Shown here: positions 1 to 12,751 of the stretch, piece by piece
Layout of the letters: every line of letters begins with the position of its first letter
How positions within the stretch are numbered: position 1 is the first letter of the stretch
Assembly: GCA_933228895.1 (NCBI GenBank)
Contig: OW121847.1
Coordinates: 89,135,656 to 89,199,655 of the forward strand
DNA length: 64,000 nucleotides
Direction: 5' to 3'
DNA from: Platycnemis pennipes
Taxonomy: Eukaryota; Arthropoda; Insecta; Odonata; Platycnemididae
Notes under the pieces: generated by a model
Seen by the model: the letters and a program-made list of their open reading frames with translations, nothing else
Databases searched by the model: none
What the model was told of the DNA's origin: nothing
Translations under genes and position numbers: made by a program

Positions 1-1020
1 TGAGGAAATCAGGACAAGGCGGAGGACCTGGGCTGAATAGGCTATCAAGAGCAAGTGTTTTTTAAAGAAAGTGAAAGAGGAAAAGATTTAGGTAAGAAAC
101 ATTGTGGGAGAAGGAGAACGGGAAGTTCAGATTGAAAAAAGATGGTAAGAGGTGAACAAGAAGGAGATTATGTGAACGGTAGCGTTGGGATTAAGAATTC
201 TAAGGGCATCTAAACCTACTTTGAGAAATAGACCACTACATCATAATCAGTCGACACGTAGCATAGCCACGTCACTAAAAATGATGCCTGTATGATACCT
301 CAATCCAGTAAGAGACACATAAAATAAAGCACAAAATAAAGGAATTAAGAAGTAGTAAAGCGGTTATACAAGTCCGTTACATAGATAATATACTTGCATA
401 AATAAGTTGAGCCTTGAACTAATGATTTCCAAAAATATATTCCTCGCTAAGTAAACGTTTAGGGCTGGAAAATATTTAAATCGCACCACCTGTCATTTTG
501 TAGAGGGAGATTTCGTGTTGGTGCTCTTATCAAGTAAATTTACCCGGATTTATCAGGATAGAGTGCCTGGTAGGTGACCGATCTCTTTCTTTTCTATGCA
601 CCAGCACCGATTTCCCAGAAAAATGCGAATCCCAGAAAAGCCACTTAACTTTGTTTGATGGACATCAGGCTAGAGGCATCTCCAGGGTTTCAAAATCCAT
701 GACTTCCGGTCAGTAGCCTCTAGTTACTTGCCTACCACGCTCTCTTAAGCTGTATATAAATGTTTAAGGCAATAAATTTAATGTTTACTTTAGCACTAAA
801 TTCTAATAATTTTATCCTAAATATATCCTAATATTTCAAGGATAAAAGTTGCTAAAATTCTTTGTCGCGGAAGATCAGTGATATAAGAATAGGTTTAGCA
901 CATGGTACAAAATCAAACGATGGAACTATAAGAAGCGCGGAGAAAAAAGTAAGGCAGTTGGAAGAAAACCAGACAAGTACGAGTTAAACCGAACGATTTA
1001 AGTGGCAGGAATGCTGAGTG
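1..1020. other. Gene-free AT-rich flank
   Basis: I see no convincing exon, RNA gene or intact mobile element here. Reading frames are short and overlap on both strands. Confidence 0.5.
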
Positions 1021-1500
1021 AGGAGGTAAGTGGATGGTTTTAACCCCGCGGTCGGGATTAGGAGCTTTAAGGGTAAGGAGTGGAGTCAAAATGGAAGCCA
1101 TAAGGGGGAGGGTGAGGACCAAAATGGGAGAGAGGGAAAAACACGTCTCGTGGAAGAGGAATATGATTAAGAGTGGGGGTGAGACAGGAAAAGAGAACCG
1201 AAATCATCGCGGAGAATGGCTTGAGAAAGGACCGCTCCTTTAAGGGATTGGGGTCTGATTAGTGGAGTGAAAGTGGCGAACACAGGGATTCGCAGGAGGA
1301 CGTAGCGAAGGGTGTTGGAGAGAGAGAGAGAAGAGAGACGGAGACAAAGACGCATAGGGGAGCCGAGATGTGGTGCAGAATGAGATACGAGGCTGAGAAG
1401 TAAGAGAGGGAGGGAGACGGAAGGAGTGAAATGAATGGAGGGGAGGTTGAAGGTGAAGATTTGGGGAAAAGGAACAAAGAGAGATGGAATATTCAGGAAG
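1021..1500 (+). repeat. Purine-biased (GA-rich) block
   Basis: The plus strand is dominated by A and G for about 480 bases, with a pure GA dinucleotide run near 1318-1330 and many GGAG/AGGG words. The apparent minus-strand open frames here are rich in Ser, Leu, Pro and Phe, as expected from reading a pyrimidine strand, so I do not call them coding. It may be decayed simple sequence. Confidence 0.6.
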
Positions 1501-1740
1501 GTGTGAAAGCCTTACGGCATGGCTTGAATTCACGATAAAAATAATATTTAAATCTGAAAGGATGAAATGTAGCGCACTTCCTTGAAAGGAGGAAAGGGGT
1601 ATATTTATATGGCAGGGCAACTCGGAGTACAGTTGCATAAAAGAGGAAGAATAATATGTTGTCCTCGTAGCGTCTCTCGAAAACTGGAAGTAAGAGGAAG
1701 GTAGAAATTTAAAGGGAAAGAGAACTGAGAAGTGATTAAA

Positions 1741-3840
1741 TTGGCTTTACTATCGGTCTAAGTTATTGTTTGCGGTACCATGCGAAAAGAAAACAAAATA
1801 ATGCAAGAACGTGTAGTAACCCTTTAAGAATTTTTTATTCGATAAATATGATACATAAAATATAACTTGAGTAAAAAAACATTTCAACTACCTCGCAAAA
1901 ACGGTACTTAGGTCATCTTGAGTGAATTCCCATTCTCCAAATATTACGGTGCACAAACATTTAGAGAGATGCCTCCTGAAAACTGCAAATATATAACGAA
2001 ATAGATGGTACAATAGTCTAACAATCCGTAAACCTATATGAAAGTGTCGTAGCATATCTAAGAAAAGATAAATAGCATTGACCCGACGATTCAATTAGCT
2101 GATAAATCTCAGCCATAGTGCGCGGAACATAGAGCATTCAATCCAAATGAAAGGAACTGATCCTCCCCTGACTTAAACTGACCTCAAGGTAAGTTACGTA
2201 TTTTGGTGCCCGGGTTGAAGGTGCACTGAGAGCTGAATTTGGATAGGATCAAAGAGGCGGAAAGGGTAGCCACGGAGGGAGGGGCGACCATTATCCTTCA
2301 GGGACCGGAAGTAACGGACGAGAGATGGAAGCACTGCACTGAGCAGAGCACTGGATGCAAAGTAGCGAAGAGCATTTAGATTCATTGCGCTCCTAGAATC
2401 CTGCACTCCTTCCTGGATTTGCACCCGCGTAAATCAGACTAATTCATTCAGCGTTCCTCCTTCCGCGAAGGTAAATCTCTTAACCCCATTAAAGTTTCGA
2501 GTCTGTTTCCATTCACATTACCATCTCACATATTAACTATCTCAGACTTATATTCGTCCCTCCCTCTTCACACCTTATTTAACGCCAGCGATTTGCTTAT
2601 AAGCATTCCTATCACCATTCCAAATCAACTCTTCGACTGTCTATCTGGATACCTCTCATTCTCTCACATCGTATTTAAGCCCTCAACCTTGTATCATGGT
2701 AAAGAGAAAAACATGAAAATGGTCAAATAAATTTCCCCAACTCTGCTGAAGTGTTTCATTGTATTTCAGGTTGCAGGGGGTTTATCTTTTCACATCTCAG
2801 AAAGCAATGCACAGGATTCAATAAGAGACAAAAGATATACCCGAGCGCACAATATTTTTCAGTGAACTTCAACTCGTTCTACACCGACGCGCAATATTCG
2901 CGACCTTATTATTCAAAGCAGAAACAAGGTCAAAGGAAATAAAATCTAGGTAACTAGGGTGCTCCTCCACGTATTCTAACTTACGGTTACAGGTGCACTG
3001 AATGTCTCCCCGTAGATTTTCTCAATTTACAGCGGCATAAAATGTTTACGAGGACCTCTAGTTCCACGTAGACACATTTCAAAAAGAGAAACTAAATTAC
3101 AGTATATTTTTTTAACGGGTTCTTTCAATAAAAAAATTCGGCTGTCGCGATTCAAAATTATATTAGGAATCATTGGAAATATAAACTGAGACCACTTCCA
3201 ACCTGGATATGAAGAATGTTTTTTACAATCTGGGGTGTAATGCACCACACCTAATAACTATGTTGGAATATGAATAAAAAAGTTCACGTTAACATAGAAA
3301 CATTAAATATCTCTATACATATTAAAATAGAATATTAATATAGATACATTAAAATATAAAGAAGATACACATTAAGAAGATAGGTAAACTCTTATACGAT
3401 ATACCCTTTTAAGATTTTAAGGATATCTTATCTTCTATGTGTAGTTCATTTAAAAATATTAAATTAATTATAAGTAAAAATAATATACTCTCAAAACAAG
3501 TATGAACCTTAAATATTAGCCTACCTATTTCTTATCTACATAAATAGAGAAATAGTATGTCATCCATTTCAAGTCTTTATATAGGATCGTGCAGAGAAAG
3601 GATAATCTTTCCATGTCGCATTAAATCCATGGGAGTGATTGTATAAGGTCACCCAAAACAGGAAGGTAAACAAAACTGTTGCACATCAGGCAATGCTGTC
3701 AAATAACGTGAGAATAAGAGCTCGATGAACATTTCCGTAACTACCGCTCCTCGTTTTTGAAGAGGTGATTGTATCAATGATGTTTCCCTAGTAAATTCAA
3801 TTCATAAATATAAAACTCATTGTTGCAATCTGCGAAAAAC
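1741..3840. other. Gene-free AT-rich stretch
   Basis: Nothing supportable is seen except short degenerate AT-rich words repeated around 3285-3370 (variants of ATACATTAAAATA). The small frames have no protein-like character. Confidence 0.45.
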
Positions 3841-3845
3841 TCTCA

Positions 3846-5265
3846 CAGGGTGGCGATCGTCAGGGAAAACCGGGAAAACCTGGAATTGTCAGGGAATTTT
3901 GGAAATCTGGAAAAGTCAGGGAATAGTCAGGGAATTCTCGTAACAGTCAGGGAGAAACTGAGATAGAAAATTCTCATTATTTTTCTACCATTGCATTTAT
4001 AGGGCAGTCTTTCCCGCCCTTCACGTAAACCTTTTCCCTAAACCTTTCACCAACTAAAAGGAATGTCCGTCGCCGAAATGCATAGAATAAGCCCCGTCAA
4101 TTTGTTGAACATTCAGTTGTGAATCTCAGTTATTTAGCTGTGAATCAGTCGTACGATGTATCTCTTTTGTGTATTCTTAATGCGATATTTGCCTAGTAGC
4201 GTTATAATTCATGATCACCATGTATTCCGCTCATCACAAGGAATCTGAGTCTATGTTGTTCGGAAGATTTTACATCATGTTTTTTTTAACTTCCGAGACT
4301 CAGGTGAAGAGGTAGTTGCAGCACACTAGCTTGTAGTAAATACTTGCTTGCAGTTCTAAAAACACGAGACGATGATTATTTAAACCGTAATACAAGTACG
4401 ATCACACGTGTAAACAAAATCTTATGTAAGATCATCTTCGATTCCCATACCCCCCTTCGCGAGACAGTAAGAAGTGTCCTCCCCCCCTCCCCTCCTTTCA
4501 CGCTCGACGTAATTATTGAATGGCACCCTTAGCTCCGTCTCAAAGCAATTTGGTCAGGTCACAAACCACCTCAAATATGATATTCCTGAATACGATGCTG
4601 CCATTGCTAATTGCCTCCTGTTTTCACTCGCAGTGGCGCGATTACGTTTTGTTTGTGTATACAAATATTTTAACTTTTTGGTTCCCTCTTTCAATCAGGG
4701 GTTTATAACCACGTTAATCAAATTGTTACTTGCTTCTAAATGTCACTCGTGCCATCAGATTTTGATCCAGTCTAACAACTTGGGCTTGGTTTCTATTTTT
4801 TGCACAACCTGTGCCGGAGTCCGCCTGTAAATTCGCCATTAACTTTCCCTTCGATGCCTTTTCAGTAATCCTCAACTTCCCAGAGCTACCACAACAGGCT
4901 ACCTCTTCCTTGAAGAATTAGACATTGTCAATTTGTAATTTTACCGAAGGAAACATACACGGCCACGCAAATACGATACGCGGCTGCGTACCCGTGGCCG
5001 CTAAAAATGTATTATAAGTGTGTATAATTTGTGTTAGGGCTTAACTTGTGAAGGTGTAATGTATTTTTTCATTCTTATAGATTTTAATGTATTGATTTCA
5101 GCTTGTAATATTTTCGTAGTTTGGACGAAAATTTAATTCATCAGAAATAAAATATTCCGATAATGGCAGGCCTTTTGGTGATCGGTCAGGGAAATTGGTA
5201 AGGCCATCAGGGAAAAGTCAGGGAATAGTCAGGGAATTTGAAAATTGTATATCAGTAGCCCCCTG
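3846..5265. mobile_element. Non-autonomous TIR DNA transposon, CAGGG ends, 5-bp TSD
   Basis: The left end begins CAGGGTGGCG and the right end finishes in AGCCCCCTG, giving short imperfect inverted termini. Just inside both ends are tandem variants of the word GTCAGGGAAT, running about 3859-3955 and 5187-5237. The pentamer TCTCA directly abuts both ends (3841-3845 and 5266-5270) as a perfect target-site duplication. The 1.42-kb interior has only small frames (104 aa at most) and no recognisable transposase, so this copy is non-autonomous. The CAG...CTG ends recall hAT elements, but hAT normally duplicates 8 bp, so I leave the superfamily open. It shares end style and TSD length with the element at 32137-35491. 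Confidence 0.75.
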
Positions 5266-5270
5266 TCTCA

Positions 5271-8200
5271 ATAGCATCTATTCATCATTTATCGTATAAC
5301 ACCATCAGCACACGTTCCTTCTAAGGTGACAAAAATGCAGTTTCCAAGTCTACAATTATAAGGTTTATAACTTACATTCCACGCAGAGTGAAACGCGAAC
5401 ATTCAAAAGTGAATCATAAACTAGCTGATTAAAATCATGCGCTATTAAGCTCACCTCCAAAGGTTTTCACATAACGTAAAATTATTTATTTCAAAGTCCC
5501 GAAAATAAATAACATAATGTTAACTTTGAAAACCCTGATATCTACTTTAGATCTCCGACACCGATTCGACAACTGACTACTGACTCATAGCCCTAGCTGC
5601 TAAGTCATTTTGCTAAAACAGGATACAGCATACCAGGGTCTTGCCTTTCTAAAACTGAAAATGTGCGGAACCTTTCATTGTAAAAATGCTTCTGATACAT
5701 GGTGTTTAAAAGCTTAACGCCATATAATTTATTATTCAAATTTACGACACCTTCAATAAATGCTTATATCGCCTACCATATATCAAAGACCATTAATGAC
5801 CATTTGCCTCCTTAACGACGAAAATAGAGGACTTGTAGCACTAATTCAATAGAGAAATGCTCATTCATCGAATCAAATACTCACTCATTAGATCCAATAG
5901 TTTATTGTTTTTAAACAGGAACTTATAATTTTATATTTCGAGATAAAACAGGATACGGCGTTCGTTATAATTATTACTATTTTACTCGCTATTTTACTTC
6001 CTCTTCATCCTAAACAGAACTCAGAGTGATACAATTCTCCAACACCATAAACTGATTAAAAACGCACCTCGCGAGTATCAAAGGCTTCGGAAAGCAAACA
6101 TTTTTAAATATCCACCGAACTATTGCTTTGCCAGGAAATTCCCTGAAGGTTGAAGCAGTTTATTTGAGTATTTGGATTTGAGTATTATTATTGGAGAACC
6201 CTTTTGAACTGTTGATTTATTTGAGTATGTTACAATATGCTCACAAGGAAATTAGGGAAGACAAAATGTACAGATACATAAACTGATCTTATCATACGAT
6301 ACTCAGTACAGATGCAAAAGCCCCTTTTTAAGAATAAATTACAACCCAGGAAAAATTATGATTAGGAAAACTTTTCAGCACCGAAAGAACATAAAAACAG
6401 TAATGATTATAAAGGGAGTAATGATGCTTAAATGAAATTCAAACCATTTCCGGCACCTTTTAACCACATCAGATAATAACTCACCTAATCCGGTTAATAT
6501 TAGGAGGGGTGCTGGGATGCCAACAATTGAATTTGGGGCTCGACCTAGAGCAGTAATGGAGTTAATTGACCACCGTAAATTTCAACCAAACGACCCCTCT
6601 CCTGGAAGATGGAAACCCGTGAACCATACCTTCGTATAGTGAAAGACGGAGAGGATACCCTTATTGGTGTCACACGCACAAACGCGCTCAAGAATCTCAC
6701 CGGGTCTCAACGCTTCCAGCCCGGTCAAACATAGCTCTACATCCTCCCACATCACGTCAAATGACACCCCTCCTAAAAAAACCACGTTACCTTGGATATT
6801 TTCCTCTCTCCTCTTCGACGGAGCAAATGATGAGTTCGAGCGTGTAAGACAGGTCGAGGACTAGGATTTGAGGACGTACGTAGTTAGAGACGGGTGCGGG
6901 AGAGAACTGCAGGCCAAGGGTCTGACGCATGGCTTAATACGAGGGAAAAATAAGTGCTGGCAGGAGGAAATAAAATGACCTCTAGGGACGCATTTAAAAA
7001 CAACCAACGTTGTCCTGCAGAAAAAGAGGGGTGAGGAGTAGGGGCTCGCCTCCAGCAGTATCATTTAATTATCCGCCGGGGCAGGTGGAGGTGGGAAAGG
7101 GTCGGGCATCAACTGAGGGACGAAGCGCTGTGGCGGAAGAATGACGTTACGACGGTGGACCGGGCACACTTGCATTGGAGAGGAGGGAGGGAAGGCGTTT
7201 GGGGGCTTACGGAGGGATTGCGAGGAAAAGCAGATGGAGAGGAATGCATACGCTATTTCCACAGAAAAAAGTTTGACGAAGCCGGAAATTAGCCTATCAT
7301 ATTCTTACAAGTGGAAGCGACTTGAAGTGCTACAAGCATATAAGAATGAAATAAAACATTGAAAGCGTTACGAACACAGTTCAGAAACATAGAAAACAGA
7401 GGCAAGGATCCACCCGTTATCCATTACTTTCACTTAGCTCTCCACGCTATTCTGCGATCGTCAAGCTAAAATCTCTTGCTCGATAGGGTCAGATTGCCCT
7501 TTAACCGAGTATAGGTGCGCTAGATATTTTTACATGTTCATGAGGAAATATATGTGTCGAAAACATGGCGCATGTATTAAATTTATTTGAGCTTGAATTA
7601 TTATTTACATCAGAAACTTGAAGAAACTAACTTTTTGAATATTTAAGAATATAAAATTATGTTCCGTAAATATATTTCCTGCTGTACGTAGCTGGGGAAA
7701 CTAATCTAACTCGTTAAGAGATTTTCTCTCTTCCATTCATTTAATCCTTCATCACTCACATCACATGTCTCATTCGTGGCATTCCCTTTCAAATATTCCA
7801 TTCAGTTTTCTCCAAACTCAGATGACCCAGAAATAATTTTATCTTACGATTTTTACTGAGAGACCCTTCCTGTACTCCGAATATCATCAGACTCCTTTTT
7901 TCTTGACTAACTTAACTAAATTACCTTCCCATACCTCTTTTTTGTCGTTATCCGACGTCACATAACGGGTACCAAAATTTATGAAGGAAGACTGGATTTG
8001 TATGAAAATCTCTCCAAATGTCTTGAAGTTGCCAGAATAGAATTTTACACGCGTTTTGACCTCGCGATGAGAGCTCATTTAGGAGTACAACTGTGAGTTC
8101 TAAACTCAAAGGAAGGGCGTGACGGTCATAAAAATTTGATAATGCGAAGGAGGAGAATGTTTTCGCTCGTAGAACTCTTGCTTCGTGAGGAGAGCGTGGC

Positions 8201-8373
8201 CATAACAATTTTATGTGAGTAGTTTATTCGTGAACTTTTCTCGTATAACTGTGAACTTGGAATAATATCCTCGATTTCGATCCTTTGAATTTCACAGGTA
8301 TAAACTGGGTAATATCGAGCATCCTCGCCCATGAAAACCTCGAAATATTATCAAAGAATCAAAGTTTTAAAAT
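5271..8373. other. Gene-free stretch with a small GC-richer patch
   Basis: No gene is recognised. From about 6.58 to 7.26 kb base composition is less AT-rich, with a CpG-bearing core near 7066-7230. The frames there lie antisense to each other and look compositional. Confidence 0.4.
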
Positions 8374-8388
8374 ATCCTTGATGATGAA
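8374..8388. repeat. Left 15-bp direct repeat (putative TSD)
   Basis: The word ATCCTTGATGATGAA recurs identically at 8585-8599 and brackets a 196-bp segment, as expected for a target-site duplication. Confidence 0.55.
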
Positions 8389-8584
8389 GATGGTTTCTAG
8401 CCTCACTTGGTGGAATATACTTATGTCCGGGATGGAAGAATTACCTCTTGCTATTCCACATGGTAAAATATAATTTTATTGCACGACCGGTTTCGCCGAA
8501 GTGCAGGATCATCAAGTACATTTGTGGGTTAAAACATTCTATATGTACATAATTTGAAGTGTGGGTTGAGGGTTCCATATAATC
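8389..8584. mobile_element. Short inserted element with GACCGGTTTCG core
   Basis: This 196-bp segment lies between perfect 15-bp direct repeats. Its centre reads TAAAATATAATTTTATTGC, then GACCGGTTTCG, and shortly after ATCATCAAGTAC. That order (AT-rich block, GACC..GGTTTCG, then a TCAAG word) parallels the arms of the hairpin at 41019-41206. No coding capacity is seen. A retroposed or MITE-like repeat is the likeliest reading; the family is not recognised. Confidence 0.5.
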
Positions 8585-8599
8585 ATCCTTGATGATGAA
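8585..8599. repeat. Right 15-bp direct repeat (putative TSD)
   Basis: Exact copy of the word at 8374-8388. Confidence 0.55.
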
Positions 8600-9354
8600 T
8601 ATATGGAAAAAATAACGTGTGTAAGTTACGTGACTTACAAACTATACAACTAAGCAAACATTTTTTTTATTCTTCACACGATTGAACATAAAAAATGCAC
8701 TGTATTTCTCTACATTCTTTCAATTTTAAATATTTTCACCACTGTCATTAAATCATTTAAGTCTATATTAGCCTATGTCCAGTGATCATCTCTTATGTAT
8801 TCTTATACTAATATTGATTCATTATATTATTCATTCATTCTTCTCGCTTCACTCTCGGCCCTGCTTATATTTTCACATTGAGCAACTATCCCAAGGACCT
8901 TTAGGCTTCCTCTGAGCCTGCTCTCATTCAAAAAAATTCACGACATTGGTAATGCATCACCTTCAGTCTTCCACTAACTCGGAACTCATTTCTTTTCACC
9001 AAATACTAAATTAGCCATCAGCACTCTTCAAAATCAGCCAATACTTTTTGCTTTTGAAGAGCGCATTCTCTTCTTATTTATCACGATGAGAGCAACATAT
9101 TCCTTGCTTTCCAGTGCTTAGAAGCTGATCTCATTTAATCATGCTTAGTTTTTTTCTTCGTTCACCACCAGCCAAGATTCCCGTCAAGGACTACCAGTTA
9201 ATATCTATTTTATATTCGCCTCTTTCATCTTCATTGTGTTCTTCTCTTGCTCACTACCTCTCAATCTCCAGTCTAAAGAACTAAAGCATTATTTTTTGCA
9301 TTCAATTTTGTTGTATGCATATATTAAATAATTTATTGACTTTCCTGGAGCATG
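8600..9354. other. Gene-free AT-rich stretch
   Basis: Plus strand is rich in C and T words, with no frame or repeat that I can support. Confidence 0.4.
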
Positions 9355-9770
9355 TTTCTTTGCGGCAGTGAGGCATGGACGATGACAGCAGCGGAGAATA
9401 AAAGGGTGGAAGCAATCGAAATATGGTGCTCCAAATAATGATGAAGATAAAATGGATCGACCGAGTGGCAAATGAAGAAGTCTTAATAAGAGTGGGAGAA
9501 CAGAGAAGTCTGCTGAAAACTATACAACAAAGACGAGACAAACTAATCGGCCATATCTTAAGACACGATGGCCTGATGAAGACAATCGTCGAGGGAAAAG
9601 TGAGCGGGAAGAATGGAAAAGGCAGGCCTCGTATGAGCTATATAGAACAGGTCGTAAAGGACGTGAAAGAGAGGATCTACATTGATTTGAGGAGGTTGGC
9701 CGATAGAAGAATCGAGTTGAGGGCTGCGTCAAACCAATCCTAGGATTCTTGACCCATGATGATGATGATG
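9355..9770 (+). mobile_element. LINE 3' end (reverse transcriptase C-terminus), frameshifted
   Basis: This is a 5'-truncated copy of a non-LTR retrotransposon. The first frame gives the C-terminal signature CGSEAWTM...KRVEAIEIW, seen after the catalytic palm domain in LINE reverse transcriptases. A one-base loss near 9435 shifts to the frame carrying RRDKLIGHILRHDG, then GRPRMSYIEQVVKDVKER, and ending ASNQS-stop at about 9742. The 3' tail is a short TGA/GAT microsatellite. No start, endonuclease domain or catalytic palm is present, so it is dead. The copy at 18776-19087 is the same family, with roughly nine in ten bases identical over the shared part. No clear TSD was found; the 5' limit is where homology to the protein becomes visible. 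Confidence 0.85.
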
Positions 9771-9860
9771 AACGTTCCTATTAATATCCGAGAAAAAATA
9801 TTGCTTCGAGGAAAACAAGAAGAGTTTGTACATAATAGCATTTTGGTAAGGAACGACGAC

Positions 9861-9905
9861 GTTTTTCTCATGGAAAACCCTTTCTGGGTTTTCCATGAGA
9901 AAAAC
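9861..9905. repeat. Perfect 20-bp inverted repeat (hairpin), 5-base loop
   Basis: The left arm gtttttctcatggaaaaccc (9861-9880) is followed by the loop TTTCT and then by its exact reverse complement (9886-9905). Pairing does not extend beyond the arms. It is too short and too perfect for a typical microRNA precursor and lacks a terminator context. Confidence 0.9.
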
Positions 9906-11800
9906 ATTCTCTCAGTAGACTGATGCATATGATATCAAATTGACATCTCTCCGTATGATGATTTACATGTCACTCACTCAGAGCACGTGAAAATGATTAT
10001 GTTAAGTCTTATGAAGTCTTTTCAACATAGTGTGTTACTACAAAAGCAATGGATATACACCTTCCTCACTTCTCTACGGAGGATAAGAGGATTCCCAAGA
10101 GCAACATTAGGCAAGGTTGGTCCTGTTGAGGGCAAGAGTGTGAATTTTCTAGAATAGCAACGGCTACCCTCGGGGGGACAAGCTGGATTAGCTGGAAGGG
10201 GACTAGCTGCCCGAAGGCTTTGACATACTCAGCAAAATAGTTATTAGACAAATACTAAACTGATTGAACTCCATGGAAATCTTCTAATAGTGAAAGCAAA
10301 GGAGCATCAGCAATAAAAAAATAGGATTATCGACGCAATAGAAAACAATCCAAATATGGACTCACCTACAGTTTGAGGATCTTCAATGCTGCAATTCTAT
10401 GCGAAGCAACATGTATTCCCTTTGTTTCCACTAAACTTTCTTGTAACTTATATCAATTATTTTTTAAACGAAAACAAAAATAATTAAACATGGCGTGATT
10501 ATTATCAAACCGTTTTTTTATAATATATCAATTCTTTGGTGAAGATGTAGTATAATGCAAGGTATATATTTATTTTATTATTTTTTTTGCATCCGGACTA
10601 TTCTGCTGGTCCATATACCCCTGGGATCTCAATATTCTTTTGCCTGTCATCAGGTTTCCCAGGGGCTGAACCAACAGAGCTTGACAAACACCCATTTACA
10701 AGAGAATTTAATTTTTTATTTGTTGCTCAATTCTTCCCAACGGCATATTTAGAGCGTTTTGTATGGGAGAAGCCATATCAATCTTTCCACCTGAAAATCT
10801 ACATTTATGTTTGAATTTGGAATACATGACTGCTCAAAAATAAAAAGATCATATGAATCGAGCTTCAATTTCGAGCAATATCAGTGAAGGGAAGAAGATC
10901 TACCATCCTCAATTGATGCCAATATGGACAGTTTAATTTCAATGGAATTCAGCACAGGGATTCAATCACATATTTATCCCTATCCTATGATTTGCAATAC
11001 GCACTAATCATTTCTTAAATACGCGCTAATTATACATTTTTTCTGCATATTTTTCCGCTTGATAAGCAAGTTCGTAATGTAGCTCATGGAACCGGGGAAA
11101 ATGGTACTATAGAAATAATAAGGCATTAACAAATCTTTATGACATAGGTGCCAAACTTCTTACACAATTTTTTTATACGGGATTCAGTCAAGAGTCATAT
11201 AGTGATGCCATTTTCATTATTCAAAATTTATACTCAGCAATACATATTCATGTCATCCTGTTAGAGTGTGTGGCAGGGAATGGTAGGTTATCAGCCATGG
11301 AAAGAAATAAGAATATAATGAACAATAATAATTGAAAGGGTCTGTGTAATTTGAGGTATAAGGTTATAACCTCAACAGTCCATTGTATCGAGAAACAAGA
11401 TAGATGAAACGGAAAAATCACAGAAAAAAGCTTTTTTAGGGTGAATAAAACCGTCTTCAGAGAATTAGAATGACTGAGCAACATTTTGGCAACTTTTATC
11501 CACTGTTAAGACATCTAATATTTCATGTACTTGGAACTAAGGACAGTTACGCTAAACATTGAGGGTTATTTGAGTTTTTAACTCGCCTAACAATTTCTCT
11601 CCTCCAAGAATCTTGACTCGATTTTAGCAGTAATAAACTCAAATACATCGAACATACTATTTTCCCTTGCCGAGTTTTTCGTTAAAATCAAGGTAGCCAA
11701 AACCAATCACGGCAACTTTTTCATCAAGGAAGGTATCCAATTGCATATCCTTGAACGGAAAATTCATAAGTAAAACGATATTTTCCGGCATCCCATTCAC
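9906..11800. other. Gene-free stretch
   Basis: No supportable gene. Two overlapping frames at about 10.56-10.81 kb (65 and 75 aa) sit in different phases of the same bases and show no domain. CCCCTGGGA and TCCCAGGGG near 10618 and 10659 form a short imperfect inverted pair. Confidence 0.4.
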
Positions 11801-11809
11801 AGCGCCCAC

Positions 11810-12740
11810 GTAAGAGCCCAAAGGATATCACGTGGGTGGGGATCAAAGGATGGAATTAAAAGGATCCTCGGGAAATACACCCACACTCGACTCCTTCACA
11901 ATATTATACAAGCTCCCATGCGTGGCCCGTATTTCTTTCCGAGAGGTTCTCATGTCCTTGCACAAACACTACTGCAAAGATGGACGATGACGTTCTCGGG
12001 CGGAGGAAAAATGGCATGTTTTCGAAGAGAGGCGGGGGTTATCATTACTCTCCACGTGCTTGCCGAGTCAACAGCGACGAGACCCCTGCATCTACCCGGC
12101 TGGACGGAAAAATTAGGTTTGCCGGAGATCTCGACACCGTTAAACTCCAGGAGGATGGAGGGAGGAGAAGGTCTGCCGAGAGGATAAGGGGATAACGAGC
12201 CAATCCGTGCGGCAAGATTTTATGCACGGGATCCCCGTATAAGTGGATTAGTCTCTCCGAGCTAATGCACGTTCACCCGCTGGGTTCCAGAGCCGCGAGG
12301 AGTGAAATTCGCTCGCCCGCAGTTTAAGCGACTGCCGCCTTTGGGCTTCCCTTCGGTAGTTTTTCGATTACGTTTGCCGTGAGAGAGGAGGAGGGAAAAG
12401 AACACTCAAGTTGAAAAAAGATGTCTAATGTATGAAGTCAACGAGCGGGAACGTTGATCCGCGGATAAAGGATTTGGTAGGGTTCCAGGCACGTTTCCGC
12501 TCCACTTCTTCTTCGCTCACCTCACCGCCGACACCACCCGCATGCTCTGGGGGAGGGTTGAGCTTAATCGGTTGTGACCCCACGCTTTCTGAGGCATGCC
12601 GTGACGCGGAGACGACGGAGCGCGAGAGGTGAAGGAATGACCGATCCCTAGAGGTACAGGCATTTGAACTCGGTGGCGCGACGCACCGTCACGATATCTA
12701 CGAGACGCAGCGGAGAGTGACAGACAGGGGAGAATTGGAT
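11810..12740. other. GC/CpG-rich patch, no clear exon
   Basis: Base composition rises sharply relative to the flanks, with many CpG dinucleotides. Small frames occur on both strands (89, 71 and 66 aa), but they overlap each other and have no domain, signal or splice context I trust. It ends where the Helitron begins. It could be a promoter-type CpG island or simply a GC-rich block. Confidence 0.4.
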
Positions 12741-12751
12741 CCAGGGTAGAA

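Noticed and set aside
9861..9905. microRNA precursor
   Set aside because: Stem of exactly 20 bp with no bulges and no lower stem is not the usual architecture.
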